Positions 10,001-19,479 of a stretch of DNA of 64,000 nt are shown piece by piece. The stretch is from Melastoma dodecandrum (Eukaryota > Streptophyta > Magnoliopsida > Myrtales > Melastomataceae). Under the pieces are notes generated by a model that saw only the letters and a list, made by a program, of their open reading frames with translations, was not told the DNA's origin and searched no databases. Each line of letters begins with the position of its first letter. Positions within the stretch are counted from its first letter, which is position 1. Location: the NCBI GenBank assembly GCA_029817715.1, contig JARUPY010000027.1, forward strand, positions 186,001 through 250,000, read 5' to 3'. The translations under genes and the position numbers were made by a program.

Positions 10001-12197
10001 TCAGCTGATCTCTAAACTCTCGCCAACGTTTATCGATCACTGCTGCTATCACAGGACTATCCGCTGGTAAATGAAACAGCGGAATTAATCCTACTTGGAT
10101 CAACCCAATGTGTATATAGTTATATATACCTCTCGCACGTTGCATGGTTTCCCGTATGCGTTGTACGTTGAGTAATGGGATATCCAAAGTCTCAAGTTCC
10201 GTACTTGTTACTTGAGTCGTTGCTTCTGCTTGCGAGATGTCTATTATCGATCTAAAATTAAATCTTGATATATTATAGACTTCCCTCACATTAACATTAG
10301 GCAACCTCCATTCCAGTACTGACTGGGATGGATCTTCGTACTGGTGGAATTCCTCCAGTACCTGATTCGATGCTTCCAACGGAATCATCTCATCACCATC
10401 TTCGTTCTGCACTGCTCTCATCATGAACAGATGCATTTTCCAAAGATCAGAATCTTCCTCTGAGTCTGTAGCATAATCAGATACTACCTCGTAAATTGAT
10501 TCTACTTCCGAGTCTAAGTTGGAAATTTCTTGCTCATCAATTGGTTCATAAGCAAGGACTTCTTCCTCATGACTCCTGTCATCCAGGAAGACCATACGGA
10601 GTCTCTCTCTCCTTTGATTCTTCTTTGGACAACTATCTGCTTTGTGGTCTTTTGAGCCACAAAACCAGCAACAATTACAGCTGCTCAAGGGTTTCCCTTT
10701 TGGACATTTAGGTTCTCTGCCATGCTTTCTTTTGAAAGCATCAACCCTATCTTTATCCTTTAGGTTGTCCCTTCTCCTTACAAACCTTCTGGGCTTGTAA
10801 GCAGGACCTCCTCTTTTCTTATGCTGGACGTCCTTCTTGGGCCAAACTTTCCTTTTGTTGTACCCAACAAACTTCCTCTTATGAGGAAAATCTCTTCTCT
10901 TCAAGGAGTTTCCTGGGGTACTGCGAGTATCGCATCCATACCTTCCAGGAACGTATTCTATCTGAGAACAACAGCTCTTATTTAGGTAAGGTAGCTTCTT
11001 AGCTGCCTCTTTTACTTGGAGCTCAGTACATGCTTTACGCATTGCGTACTTCACCGCCTGAATTTTACCTCCGAGTCCAGAGACAATTTTTTCTTCACTC
11101 AGGAGTAATTCATAGGCCTTTTGCGCCACTTCCGGCCAAGGTTCAGGAAGTTTTGCAAAAAAGGTTCCCAATATGAACTGTTGAGAGACTACATCCAGAT
11201 TGTAGTAATACTTCTGGAATTCACATACGTAGCTATCAAACCAGCACATATCGCAGATTTGTAGTTTAACCAGAGCGGTCAAAGACTGCTCTTTCTCCAC
11301 GGTCTCAGTGGATAACGAGAAACCACAGAACTCTCGTTTCAGGGCATCAGCGATTATTGCCAATACTCCGTCAACCGTCAACGCCTGATCTATCTTTTCC
11401 TTAATGTCTGTATGTGCCACTAAGGTTTTCCAATATTTCTGCGCTGTACCCATGAGGGCTGCTACACATAATTCGTAGACCGCTCCGGGAGGTACTCCTC
11501 CTGCAGATGCCGTCATTCGAATAAGTGATAACCACTCATCTATCTTTTCAGATACATGCTTTTCGCAATCTATGTCTAGAAAAGCACCAGGGGTAATTAT
11601 TGGCTTTAAAATATTATCCCTAGGGACAAACTCTTGTTTAGTCCGATGAGGATAATCGGGCCTGTAAATTTCCCTTTTTGCAGTTACCAGTTCATTAAAC
11701 GTTCTGTTGTCTAAATGAACTGGGGTATCTTCTGCCAGACCTAAGGCTTTCCTTAAGTCTTTTGCCAACTCCCCGCTCTGGGAGTTCAAGTTTGCGCTTC
11801 GCTTTTGTGAGTCTGAAATGAAAGGAGCTACTGACTCTCTATACATCTCATCCACACTCTTGCCTTGACTCTGTTTGGTATTTCTTCCTCCCAGATTCAA
11901 TCTTTCGACTGGTTTTCCTGTTGTACTTTCCAGTCCAGAGGTCGCCTCGGCTTCAGGCCTCTTTAAACCTCTTTCTCTTTCCAGGGCGTCTAACATTGTA
12001 TTTACAATGGAGCCTACTTCCTTCGCCATTTGGTTTCGGCTTTCAAGACTTTCATTGCTCCCTTGAATTGTTAGCTGAGTTAAAATATCATTTATACTCT
12101 TGCTAACTCCAAAAGGAGATAATCTGGCCTCTGGAACGAACTCCAACCTCGAAGGAGTTCCAGAAGGATTTCCTGAAGATTTTCCTTCTCCAGCCAT
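6975..12197 (-). CDS. Caulimovirid polyprotein: coat/Zn-knuckle, movement, protease, RT, RNase H
   Basis: An open frame of 1,740 codons from the ATG at 12197. Rough residue positions: coat-like region ~200-420; basic stretch (KRK, KKR, RRR clusters) ~440-480; CCHC zinc knuckle CNCCWFCGSKDHKADSCP at ~505-523, typical of the capsid C-terminus; acidic segment ~540-620; 30K-type movement-protein-like domain ~680-810 (IYNYIHIGLIQVGLIPLF, then GPVWFQVHPNF); aspartic protease ~1050-1065 (LDTLIDTGCSITCA, DTG active site); reverse transcriptase ~1290-1480 (FDLKSGYWQVKM, VMPFGLKNAPGVFQ, YIDDVLIYS with both catalytic Asp); RNase H from ~1580 (LEVDASENYWGAV). Catalytic motifs look intact. The zinc knuckle precedes the movement-like domain, the reverse of the order usual in badnavirus-type polyproteins. 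Function in a living plant is not shown. Confidence 0.9.
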   Translation of the reverse strand: MAGEGKSSGNPSGTPSRLEFVPEARLSPFGVSKSINDILTQLTIQGSNESLESRNQMAKEVGSIVNTMLDALERERGLKRPEAEATSGLESTTGKPVERLNLGGRNTKQSQGKSVDEMYRESVAPFISDSQKRSANLNSQSGELAKDLRKALGLAEDTPVHLDNRTFNELVTAKREIYRPDYPHRTKQEFVPRDNILKPIITPGAFLDIDCEKHVSEKIDEWLSLIRMTASAGGVPPGAVYELCVAALMGTAQKYWKTLVAHTDIKEKIDQALTVDGVLAIIADALKREFCGFSLSTETVEKEQSLTALVKLQICDMCWFDSYVCEFQKYYYNLDVVSQQFILGTFFAKLPEPWPEVAQKAYELLLSEEKIVSGLGGKIQAVKYAMRKACTELQVKEAAKKLPYLNKSCCSQIEYVPGRYGCDTRSTPGNSLKRRDFPHKRKFVGYNKRKVWPKKDVQHKKRGGPAYKPRRFVRRRDNLKDKDRVDAFKRKHGREPKCPKGKPLSSCNCCWFCGSKDHKADSCPKKNQRRERLRMVFLDDRSHEEEVLAYEPIDEQEISNLDSEVESIYEVVSDYATDSEEDSDLWKMHLFMMRAVQNEDGDEMIPLEASNQVLEEFHQYEDPSQSVLEWRLPNVNVREVYNISRFNFRSIIDISQAEATTQVTSTELETLDIPLLNVQRIRETMQRARGIYNYIHIGLIQVGLIPLFHLPADSPVIAAVIDKRWREFRDQLISGIQANLAHGPVWFQVHPNFMMALNDRCLGNSLTLRIKSMNMDRMNSQAKFLAYHTRVIYRLVNTTSPGVRNISRLTELFEEGHNNYQQFHRREVNPLELTWPRNWVMTEPGNSSRPISAANIRQRGNEITLMLGEPSRDRLRADRHLPMLSERADRHLPVRIPILREPFNRTPSEVSSRASDVGEDVIVSRPEVASAPPLIEETSRRSVDSRTPSQHTGRIVGYRQVSLPVYEDPVDQPREESIRMLRVTNTGSSLSEIPEVCKVIEQIAKQRSIAIDEIWRMIEPSQSVPANIGFSVRKTDMSTYVALTFKFPGYYEYSLDTLIDTGCSITCARLNALPDEWWEPLQKPIHMVNVDGMATIVGHKASNVPVFIGGQKFIIKEILAHPLLEADIIIGNAFLKGQKENLPFVQNENDVSIGGVKISILQEPRLRLKFGFYPVKRTEYCDNIPCERAFRVRAQRGDMRLDENESWEQTLFSPTDTSNYSWYDDLFTNPKQKVCMAVNLTGMKWDKFLIKLADNFSEDPLKLWTRNGLKVKLELKDPGTIIRARNITYTAEMVEEFDKQIPELLGKGLIRDSYSPHSSPAFMVINHAEQVRGKARMVIDYRKLNKATKDDGYKIPTAGDLIDRISLSQPKYFSKFDLKSGYWQVKMEEESVPLTAFNAPRGMFEWLVMPFGLKNAPGVFQRKMDNAFKHIRKFCAVYIDDVLIYSQSEDEHMRHLDQVTDIFRREGMILSEKKIEWFKESVNFLGMEIEQGKIKLQNHIAEKIVNFPDRLKDRKQVQRFCGCANYARKFVKDLSRDLSRIAKKTSSTNPWKWEDEDTQSIKRIKAKVKNLPQLAIPSDKDELVLEVDASENYWGAVLKIRGRKPEPVCKYWSGSFKGYELRYPIHEKEVLALKYGIKAFYIFLAPKAFLVRSDSTYVKRFMSLNLKEARQTRLLRLQEQLSYYKYEVEYIKSDHNIIADSLSRELANTSLSKNSADGSCCKEKDMLGMQERGTLPKGMS

Positions 12198-12322
12198 TCA
12201 GAAAATATTATTTTGAGACTTTGAAAATAAGGTCAAAGTTTAGGACCCGGAGAGATATTTTCCACACTTGAGGATAGATTTGAAAATTTTCGTAACTTGG
12301 GGATATATTTGATAAAGCGGCC
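12198..12322 (-). repeat. Right TIR of the virus-bearing element
   Basis: Read on the minus strand it starts GGCCGCTTTATCAAATATA and ends directly at the ATG of the viral polyprotein frame. A normal viral leader between primer site and first long ORF is therefore not present at this end. Confidence 0.6.
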
Positions 12323-12331
12323 TTTTTTAAA

Positions 12332-13047
12332 TGGTATGTAAGTTTGTAATGTTTCTAATATATGTAAACCTGTAATATGAAATATGTAATGATCCGCTGT
12401 GTAACTACCAACGAAACTTGTTCAGTCGGGACGAGAACGCGCTCGAAATAGACTCGGGGGAAGTCCCCGAGTCATGGGAGCAACATTTGTCTGTCCAATG
12501 AGACTAACAGCAATCCCTTGTACTCTTTCTTGATGTAGTTTTTAAGAAAATGAATACGACTGAAGATGAATTAAACAAAGACTCACTCGACGAGAGAAAG
12601 GGGGAAAGTATTATGGTTTGGGTTGATCCAAATGGTAAAGAACTTACATTTACTTAAGGACGAGACCTACCATTTAATCAGAAAATACTTTTTATTCGTT
12701 TCATTCTTTCGAATATTTTGTAAAATTCTATTCACGAGTAATTTTTTATTTTAGTATTAATATTTCTATTTTTTAAAAGGTAAATTTTATTTTTCTACGG
12801 ATAAAATTTTATTGGTAAGTATTTTGCGATAGATTAGATGTTGGGTGTTCGTGGGGAGGATGAAAATAAAGGGAAAAAGTCTTTTTTTTTTTTTGGGTCA
12901 TTAATAATTTAATGGAATCCACCACCCACTTCATTTTTGTTTGTTTGTGTAGGATTGGATGGATGAATGAAAAAGCGACCGACTCTCTCGGGTTAAAAAG
13001 TATCTGGTCCGTTTGTCAGGAAGACAAGCCATCCCAAAAGAGAAGAA
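12332..13047. other. AT-rich upstream region of NLR 2
   Basis: No gene. It holds a 9-bp hairpin (GACTCGGGG/CCCCGAGTC, 12451-12473), long A/T runs and a poly-T tract near 12883. It probably contains the remains of the NLR promoter. Confidence 0.45.
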
Positions 13048-15155
13048 ATGGATTTCCTCTCCCCCGTCCTCAACTTAGTCGGCTCCCTCCTCCTCGACGA
13101 GTATTCCCAGATCCACGGCATCACCGGCAAGCTCCCAGCTCTGGGCGGAGAAGCTGACCAGTATCCAAGCCGTGCTGGACTCTGCCGAGGAAAAGCAGAT
13201 GAACGATGATGACCCTGCTACTGTCCAGTGGCTTGCTGACCTCAGGGACGTCGCCTACAACATGGAGGACCTGCTCGACCACGTCTCTGTCGACGCCAAG
13301 CAGAAGGCATCCAAGAAACGTCCTTTCTCCCTGATCTCCAAATTATCTCAGTTTGATCCACACACCCTGATCTCTGGTCATCGTATGGCCAACGAGATTG
13401 AGGACGTCGACCAAAGATTAAAGGCTGTCCATGACCAAATTCCCTTGCTCCAATTAGTCCGGAACTCGAGGAGGGAGTCTCGCGACGATCAGCCCGTTTC
13501 AGAACCACATCCCTGCCCGAGCCCAAGTTTGTGGGCAGGAAGACGCAAATGGGGGAGCTGCTCGCTCGATTGACCAGATCCGATGGAACCGTGGCACCGT
13601 CTGACCCTTTACCGTTGTTTCGATCATGGGGATGGGGTGACTCGGTAAAACTACCCTTGCACAAGAGTTGTTTAATCATGAGTCCTTGAAAAACGCGGAC
13701 TTCGCGGTCAAAGCCTGGGTCGGTGTCTCCGAAGTCTTTGACATGGCCGCCATCACCAAGAGCATCCTGGACAAGGTAGGACCGTCTTCGTCCGGTGCAG
13801 AGAAGGATCTGGATCAGCTTCAGAATTCTCTGAAAGAGGAGTTATCTAGAAAGAAGTTCCTCCTTGTGTTGGACGATCTCTGGAACGATAACTACGACGA
13901 GCTCGAGTCTCTGATGAAGCCCCTGTATTCCAGGAGCAAAGAAAGCAGGATTCTACTCACTACAAGAAACATCGACATCGCTAGACGGATGGGTGATCGT
14001 GATCCAAAGCAGTTGGAATTGTTGTCTTCGAAGGATTGCTTGTCTCTGCTCACCTGTCACCCCATTGGTGAAGAAAAATTTGAACAACATCCTAATCTTC
14101 AAGATATTGCCGTTGAATTGGCAAACAAGTGCAAGGGGTTGCCTCTTTCTATTAAGGCAATCGGAGGGCTGCTGCGGTTTGGAAGGGACAATGAACAATG
14201 GAAGCGAGTGTTAATTCGCGGTTGTTGGGACAGAGGATTACGTATTGGAGATGTTATGGAGAGATAGAGAAGCTGCCGGATGATTTATTTGGCCTGCTTC
14301 GTTGAGGATATTGAAGCTTCATGGCTGCCCAAGCCTGCCTGCCCCAGTCACAACTGATTAGCAGCGGACTTCCGGAATCTCTCGAGGAGGTTTCTCTAGG
14401 TAATCTGGATGGATTCGTGTTGATTTCGGAATTAGTCGATGTCGGCAGTCCCCTGACTCGGTCTCTGCGAAAATTGGAAATTAGGGATTGCAATAGCCCT
14501 CACGACTTTAACAGACAACTTGCAACACATGTCCGCCCTCTCCGATCTTACCCTCGGTAATTGCCCGGAGATGGAGATAATCACTTCACTCCCCTGCAAC
14601 ATGGCCCGTTACAGATGTCCAAAGGTGAAGAATTTGCCTCTCATGCATGACATGCACCGCCTCACATCCCTCAAAATTTTGACTATTTTCAACTGCAACG
14701 GCATCACGAGGTTAGCACCGAGAGGAGGTATGCCTCCCAGTCTGGAATCTCTTGGGATTGGGGGATGCAGAAATTTGAATCAACCAATTGAGGGATGCAG
14801 GAGGTTGACGATTAGGGGTAAGATGGGATGCGTGGATGAGACGGAGTGCACTCATTATGATAAGAGAATGGAGTCGCTTCCTCCCTTCATCCCTATATAG
14901 ATTTGAATATTCGGACAATGATGAAGTTGGCGAGAGGGTGGGTGGGGGACTCAGACGTCACCTCACCTCCCTTCAATCTTTGCAAATTATTAACTGTGCG
15001 AGGCTGAGGTGTTTACCCAACGACGGGCTCCCTGACTCTCTCTGGAAAGTCTCCGCATTTGGCGATGTTCGGAGTTGGAGGAGAAATGCAGGAAGGGGAA
15101 AGGGGAATATTGGCATTCTCACCTCCGATTCATCCCAAAAGTTAGTATTGAATAG
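13048..15155 (+). pseudogene. CC-NB-ARC-LRR resistance gene, broken and internally deleted
   Basis: Starts at ATG 13048 (MDFLSPVLNLVGSLL), an Rx-type coiled-coil N-terminus. A frameshift before 13172 leads into the rest of that domain (IQAVLDSAEEKQ..., VQWLADLRDVAYNMEDLLD). The frame shifts again near 13520. NB-ARC follows: P-loop at 13629-13655 reads GMG-stop-LGKTT because TGA (13638-13640) replaces a Gly codon; then AVKAWVGVSE, kinase-2 FLLVLDDLWN, RNBS-B RILLTTRN, and GLPL (CKGLPLSIKAIGGLL). At ~14250 the ARC2/MHD part and the first LRRs are missing and sequence resumes in C-terminal LRRs (LPDDLFGLL, LTSLKILTIFNCNGI, RNLNQPIEGC) with further frame breaks, ending at TAG 15153-15155. It closely resembles the relic at 2.3-3.3 kb. 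An active protein would detect pathogen effectors; this copy cannot. Confidence 0.92.
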
Positions 15156-15787
15156 ATGCATTTTCTAAATAAACTCTGGGATTTATACATATCAAAACAG
15201 ACCAATTTCATTTTCTTTTTCTTTTTTAATTATTATTGAAGTCTTCTTATGCTTGGAAAATGTTTCAGAGGATGTTTTGTTATATGTATTCTCGATCAAT
15301 GCGGTTACGGAAGTTTTAGGAACTGTGTGGTTGCAAAGGAATCATGACACTTCTCTCGTTATGCCATGCATAGTGTGATGCCCTTCTTTTCATGAGTAGA
15401 ATTTTGTCCCAAATAAAAACTGTAAATAAATTATTCTTTACATAAAATATGAAATCATGTATTACATATTTTGAGACCCGGACTTGGATGACTATTTTGC
15501 TGAATAGGAGGAATAAGTGATAAATTTCCGTTGCAAATACTTATCCTTTGGATTTCTACTAATTTATACATTTTAATAACGAGCATATTGAATTTTTTAG
15601 AATTTTGAGAGAGTTGTAAACAAAAAAGATGCATTTCTTAAAAATTAATTGTTGGTAGCTTATATAACATAAGCAAAAATTATAACTTACTCTTCTATTC
15701 GATTTCTAGCCTAACAATATTGTTTTCCTAGCACTTGTTTGGCCTTAGGCGACAAGACTCGAATCATTCCAACTCTTTTCCTCGGCA

Positions 15788-15970
15788 ATGGCTGCTGCCG
15801 TTAGATTCACTAGATCAAGCTATTGGAGGTCTAGTTCTTCTTTGCTTCATTTTCGAAGTTACGCCGGGATCAAGTCTCTGAAATCTTGGCTATATTTCCT
15901 AAGGCTCACTAGATCAAACTCACAAAACCGTCAACCTCACTCGCGAAGCTTATGCTCATCATCCATCTAA
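15788..15970 (+). CDS. Short ORF with presequence-like N-terminus, unrecognised
   Basis: Sixty codons from ATG 15788: MAAAVRFTRSSYWRSSSSLL..., rich in Ser and Arg with no acid in the first 60 residues, like a mitochondrial targeting peptide. It ends at a TAA (15968-15970). It could be a first exon of a mitochondrial protein whose other exons are lost, or chance. Downstream to ~16400 there is no convincing continuation. DNA from 15156 to 15787 holds no gene. Confidence 0.25.
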   Translation: MAAAVRFTRSSYWRSSSSLLHFRSYAGIKSLKSWLYFLRLTRSNSQNRQPHSRSLCSSSI

Positions 15971-16439
15971 ATCCATAATCTTGATTTTCAATATTGTTCG
16001 AGCTGGGCATCATCCGATCGTCATGGGTGTGGGATTTTACGACGGCCGTGATGTAATGAGTTTGAGTCAGGCAAAACCTTTTGAACCGGCTCAAGAACCT
16101 CTTAATTATAAAAAGTTGTTCTTCGAGTATTCAGCAGGGAACTTTTTTCTTTTTGGGTTAAGATTATATAGTTTTAACATAATCAATCCATCATCGCGTT
16201 GTACGTACCACCCGGTCATTCGACTATTTTGGTCTAGGAAGCAAGCTAATCGTGCCGGCTTTGAGCAAGATAGTCTACTATTTTTCGGAAAGTATGAGGA
16301 GAAACATCCAATATGTGTCATGAAAAATTTTTGAATGATTTCTGTTTTAATCGTCAAATTAATCTGTTCTATTGGGGTTTATAGTCTAGCTCCAAGTTGG
16401 TTTTGGGTTGGTTTTATGTTACTTTGAAGGCTATGTTTT

Positions 16440-16540
16440 ATTATCGATTTATGGACCTCGGGTCGACTCGACCCGCTCTGAGTGCCAGAACGGAGCGAGC
16501 CCGGCCCGAATACTTCACCGAGCCAGCCCATTGAGTAAGT
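16440..16540. repeat. GC-rich 'GTCGACTCGACCCG' scrap of a dispersed repeat
   Basis: A short GC-rich patch in AT-rich DNA with inverted TCGACTCGA/CCGAGCC motifs. It resembles the longer copies at 19.5 and 20.8-21.2 kb. Confidence 0.4.
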
Positions 16541-16728
16541 CTACTCGTTTTCATGTACTTGAATATTTCTCCTTATCATGGACATGTAAAATGTTGGTTC
16601 TTATCATCAATGTAATACGTGAAAAAATGGTAAAGATTGATGAGAGAATGAATTGAAAAAAGAAAAAGAACTACGACAATGAATGGGAAAAAAATGAACA
16701 TATTAAACTAAGAGATTACTAATTGGAT

Positions 16729-17775
16729 TCAATCAAAAGTTGTTGATGATGATTTCCAAATCTTGTAGCATTCCTTGGCTCGCGAGTCGTTCTTTGCTAT
16801 TGATCGGACCAGCTCCTTCGTCACCAGGCACTTCTCCTCGGCATACAACTTCTCTTGAATCCTCTGCGATCCGAGGAGTGTCCCGATATTACCGACGGAC
16901 CGGCATCGCGGAACTTCCTCCTTCACCTGCAGTTTTGTTTTCCGCGAGCAATGTGAGCAGTTACTACGATCGTCGATGTTCTTGGAAAAAGAAAAGGTTC
17001 CTATCGGCTTTACCTCGTCAACGTTAAGACGAATGAGTTGAAGCATGCCGACCTGTGCTTGCAGGAACCTGACGTACTTGTGAGCTGCCTGCAGCATCTC
17101 GGCCGTGGTCATCTTCCGTCCGCCAGGGATGAGCCTCCCGAGCTCCGTCGTCTTCTCCGTAATCCTCCTCCTCCGCTCCCGAGCAGCCATGCTCTGCGCT
17201 GACAGGCTAGTCCTACCCTCGCTCTTCCCCTTCGTGCCGCTCCCACTCTCGCCATCACATCCCGTTCTGAAGCACCCATACTCACTCGGGAAAGGAAACA
17301 GCTCTGGGACTTCAGGTGACTGCAACCGCACAAACTCCGGGAACTTAACTGAACCCTCAGTCCTCTGCCTTTTAGGGTACAAGCCCTCGAGCCCTTCACT
17401 CGCAAGCACAAAATTACCGAGCAATCCAGGATCAAGCCAAGGCAACGGAGCAGCAGCACCGCTCGCATCACCCAAGCCCGAGCTCCCCTCAACCTCAAGC
17501 GACCCTAGGAGGAAGGGGTCCCCGAAGCAAGCAACGTCGTCGGGGCAAAAACCCGGTTCCCAGAAGAGCCGCGTGGGATCAATGTAGTTGAGGGGGACGA
17601 GATTACCCGAGCACGAAGCAAGGGCCATGTCAAAAGGCACCTAGCGAGAGATAAAACAAGAAAACAGATCACAAAAGAGGTGCGAAGAGTTGAGGGTTTC
17701 TAGTGAAACAACAAAGAACTGAAAGGGGGGGGATGATAGATACTAACTAACCAGAGAAGATTGTGTGGTTGCCAT
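16729..17775 (-). CDS. bHLH transcription factor, bHLH52/53-like
   Basis: Two exons on the minus strand give ~311 residues. Exon 1 is only 24 bp (17775-17752, MATTQSSL). The intron is 17751-17641 (donor GTTAGT, acceptor CGCTAG), and exon 2 runs 17640-16729 in frame (VPFDMALASCSGN...). The bHLH domain lies at about residues 155-210. The basic region is SAQSMAARERRRRITEKT; a short loop with IPGGRKM and helix 2 AEMLQAAHKYVRFLQAQVG follow. The C-terminal block LLGSQRIQEKLYAEEKCLV is typical of the bHLH52/53 group. The basic region has ER but lacks the canonical His of strict E-box readers. It should act as a nuclear DNA-binding regulator. No lesion is seen. If exon 1 is wrong, translation could start at the internal Met of MALASC. 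Confidence 0.88.
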
Positions 17776-19479
17776 GTTGTTTCTTCTGGAGTTTCTGTCG
17801 GTTTTGTAGTTATACGTTAAAGGAGTGGGGGGAAGTTAATAAGCTAAGGGCGGTTAACTTCCCCTGTTTTTCAGGTGATGGTGGAGTTTTTAAAGGGAAT
17901 TCTGTTAACAGATTTTTTTTATAAAATATAATAATAATAATTACTATTATTTAGCTGCTCGCGAGCTCTAAAAACATTCATTATTTTACTTTATTTTCTT
18001 ATTTTTGTATTTATTTCTAGGGTTTTGTGGGAGTTTTTTGTTTCTTCCCTTTTGTAATAAAATACACAAAATTTTAATTTTATTTAAAAAAAAGAAACAA
18101 ATTTAGTTTTCGTTTTAACATGAAAACCCAGGTTTTGCATCTTCTGTTCCTTGCTGGCCAAATTTCATCGTCTCCTAAACTTGATGGGTGGTAGGCATAA
18201 GAAAAACCGAAAACGAGGGCGAACATCCATTCCGACATTATGTCCGCTCGAACGAGCGGAAGTCGTGTTCGGGTTTTCATGGGCGGGAACCGGCAGTTGA
18301 TAGCTCTTGGATGATGGGAAGGAGATGAATGGAGTCGGAAGCACAAAGAAATGTGGGATGGAAATGAAATGGACCAAAACATTAATAATCTCCTTGCAAG
18401 CATGCAATTTTTTTTTTTTTCAAGCCATGAATGGAAGTACGAGGTAGTCACCACCTAATCCCAACTTACTCCCCCCCCCCCCTCCTTTCATCTATTTATC
18501 TATTGATATTTGATTTCCTCTTTATGATATATAATTAGAGGTGTATTTGGCTGGTTTAAACAAGTAAATAAATGTTTAGTTTCATAATCTTGTATCAAGA
18601 TAAGTAAAAGTAATTTTCCCTACTTCTTCTTCTTCTTCTTTCGATGGATATATATACATATATGAGAAAAAAAAAACAATTGAGTTGAAAAATAAATAGC
18701 TGAGAAAATATTGCTTTTTGTTTTTTTAAAGTGGCTTGGGTTGCAAGTAAGTATGAGAAAGGTACGAGGTAATAATCCCTAACTGAAGTCTCTCAACTCC
18801 TCCCGACATTGTCGGAACCGAACTCAAAGTCTCCCCCAAACCCCCTAAAACGGTTACTGGCGCCCCGTGGATATTTGGATATTACAATTAAAAAGGCAAG
18901 ATCTAATTATTTATCATGTAAATATTAATTTTATTTTTTAAAAAATTATTATCAATTCATATAATTATTTGTAAAATCTAATAATTTAATATTGAAATGG
19001 TTAAAACAATTGTTAGAATAATTCCTTCATCTAGTAAATAGCTTTAAACTTCAAAGCAAGCCAAATGAAGATAATTGTGTTTCACTTATCTTGGAAAAGA
19101 ATAACAATTATGGTTTTCTTTTTAATGTTTATTGTTTAAAATTTGCAAGTGTAATTATTTTGAGAAAAGAAATATATAAAAATGTTGAGTTGTAGTTTTT
19201 ATACAAGTGTAATTTGTACTATAAATTTATTTTTTTTGTAAATATTAATGTTAATTAATTCTATTTTAGTTGACGGGGAAATTGTTATAAATCTTAAGAA
19301 TTTTTAGCGTAGTTAATTTATAAAAAAATGATTTAAAATCAAATTTCATTCTACAAATTGAGAGTAGTTTCAAAAACTTCAATTACTAATTGTAATTCTA
19401 CTCAATCAAGCCAATTTGATTTAATAATCCTTATTTTATTTTAGTTTTTGTTATTTTTTCGGAAACTCGAACGAGCTTT
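17776..19479. other. AT-rich region without genes
   Basis: The first ~200 bp is the probable bHLH promoter. The rest has long A/T runs, a C-run near 18471-18483 and CTT repeats near 18624. A 124-codon minus frame (18454-18080) lacks any domain and looks like chance. Confidence 0.5.

Larger units (their letters stand above)
3790..12197 (-). mobile_element. Endogenous caulimovirid (pararetrovirus), near full length
   Basis: Minus-strand viral genome of ~8.4 kb in linear, permuted form: long polyprotein ORF (12197-6975), overlapping second ORF (7048-4772), intergenic promoter (TATA at ~4433), leader with a small ORF (4172-3864), and Met-tRNA primer site (3829-3817). Movement-protein-like, pepsin-type protease, reverse transcriptase and RNase H regions are present with no integrase, as in Caulimoviridae. 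A large ORF1 polyprotein plus an ORF2 of unknown role resembles Florendovirus-type endogenous viruses, but the genus is not settled from sequence alone. Both long frames are uninterrupted, which suggests recent integration or selection. The segment between primer site and ORF1 is mostly absent. Confidence 0.9.
3661..12322. mobile_element. Mutator-like TIR/TSD unit enclosing an endogenous caulimovirid
   Basis: The outer ends are inverted: GGCTTAATTATCAAATATG at 3661 reading right, and GGCCGCTTTATCAAATATA at 12322 reading left. By eye the similarity continues for ~125 bp (shared ATCTA.CCT.AAGT, GGGCCT/GGGTCCT, GTCTCAA and TTTTCTGA-like blocks), with identity near two thirds. Flanks are the identical 9-mer ttttttaaa (3652-3660 and 12323-12331). 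A 9-bp duplication with long TIRs is the Mutator-superfamily signature. No transposase lies inside; the interior is almost wholly viral. Either the virus integrated into the middle of a ~250-bp MITE, or a TIR element captured and moved viral DNA. The duplication is AT-rich, so chance matching is not excluded. Confidence 0.65.

Noticed and set aside
12451..12473. 9-bp hairpin as a transcription terminator
   Set aside because: Stem-loop terminators of bacterial type do not apply in plant nuclear DNA and no gene ends there.
17105..17587. 160-codon plus frame opposite the bHLH gene
   Set aside because: Antisense shadow of GC-rich coding sequence; Ser/Pro-rich with no domain.
18080..18454. Two overlapping minus frames as a gene
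   Set aside because: No domain, no promoter or exon partner, AT-rich surroundings.
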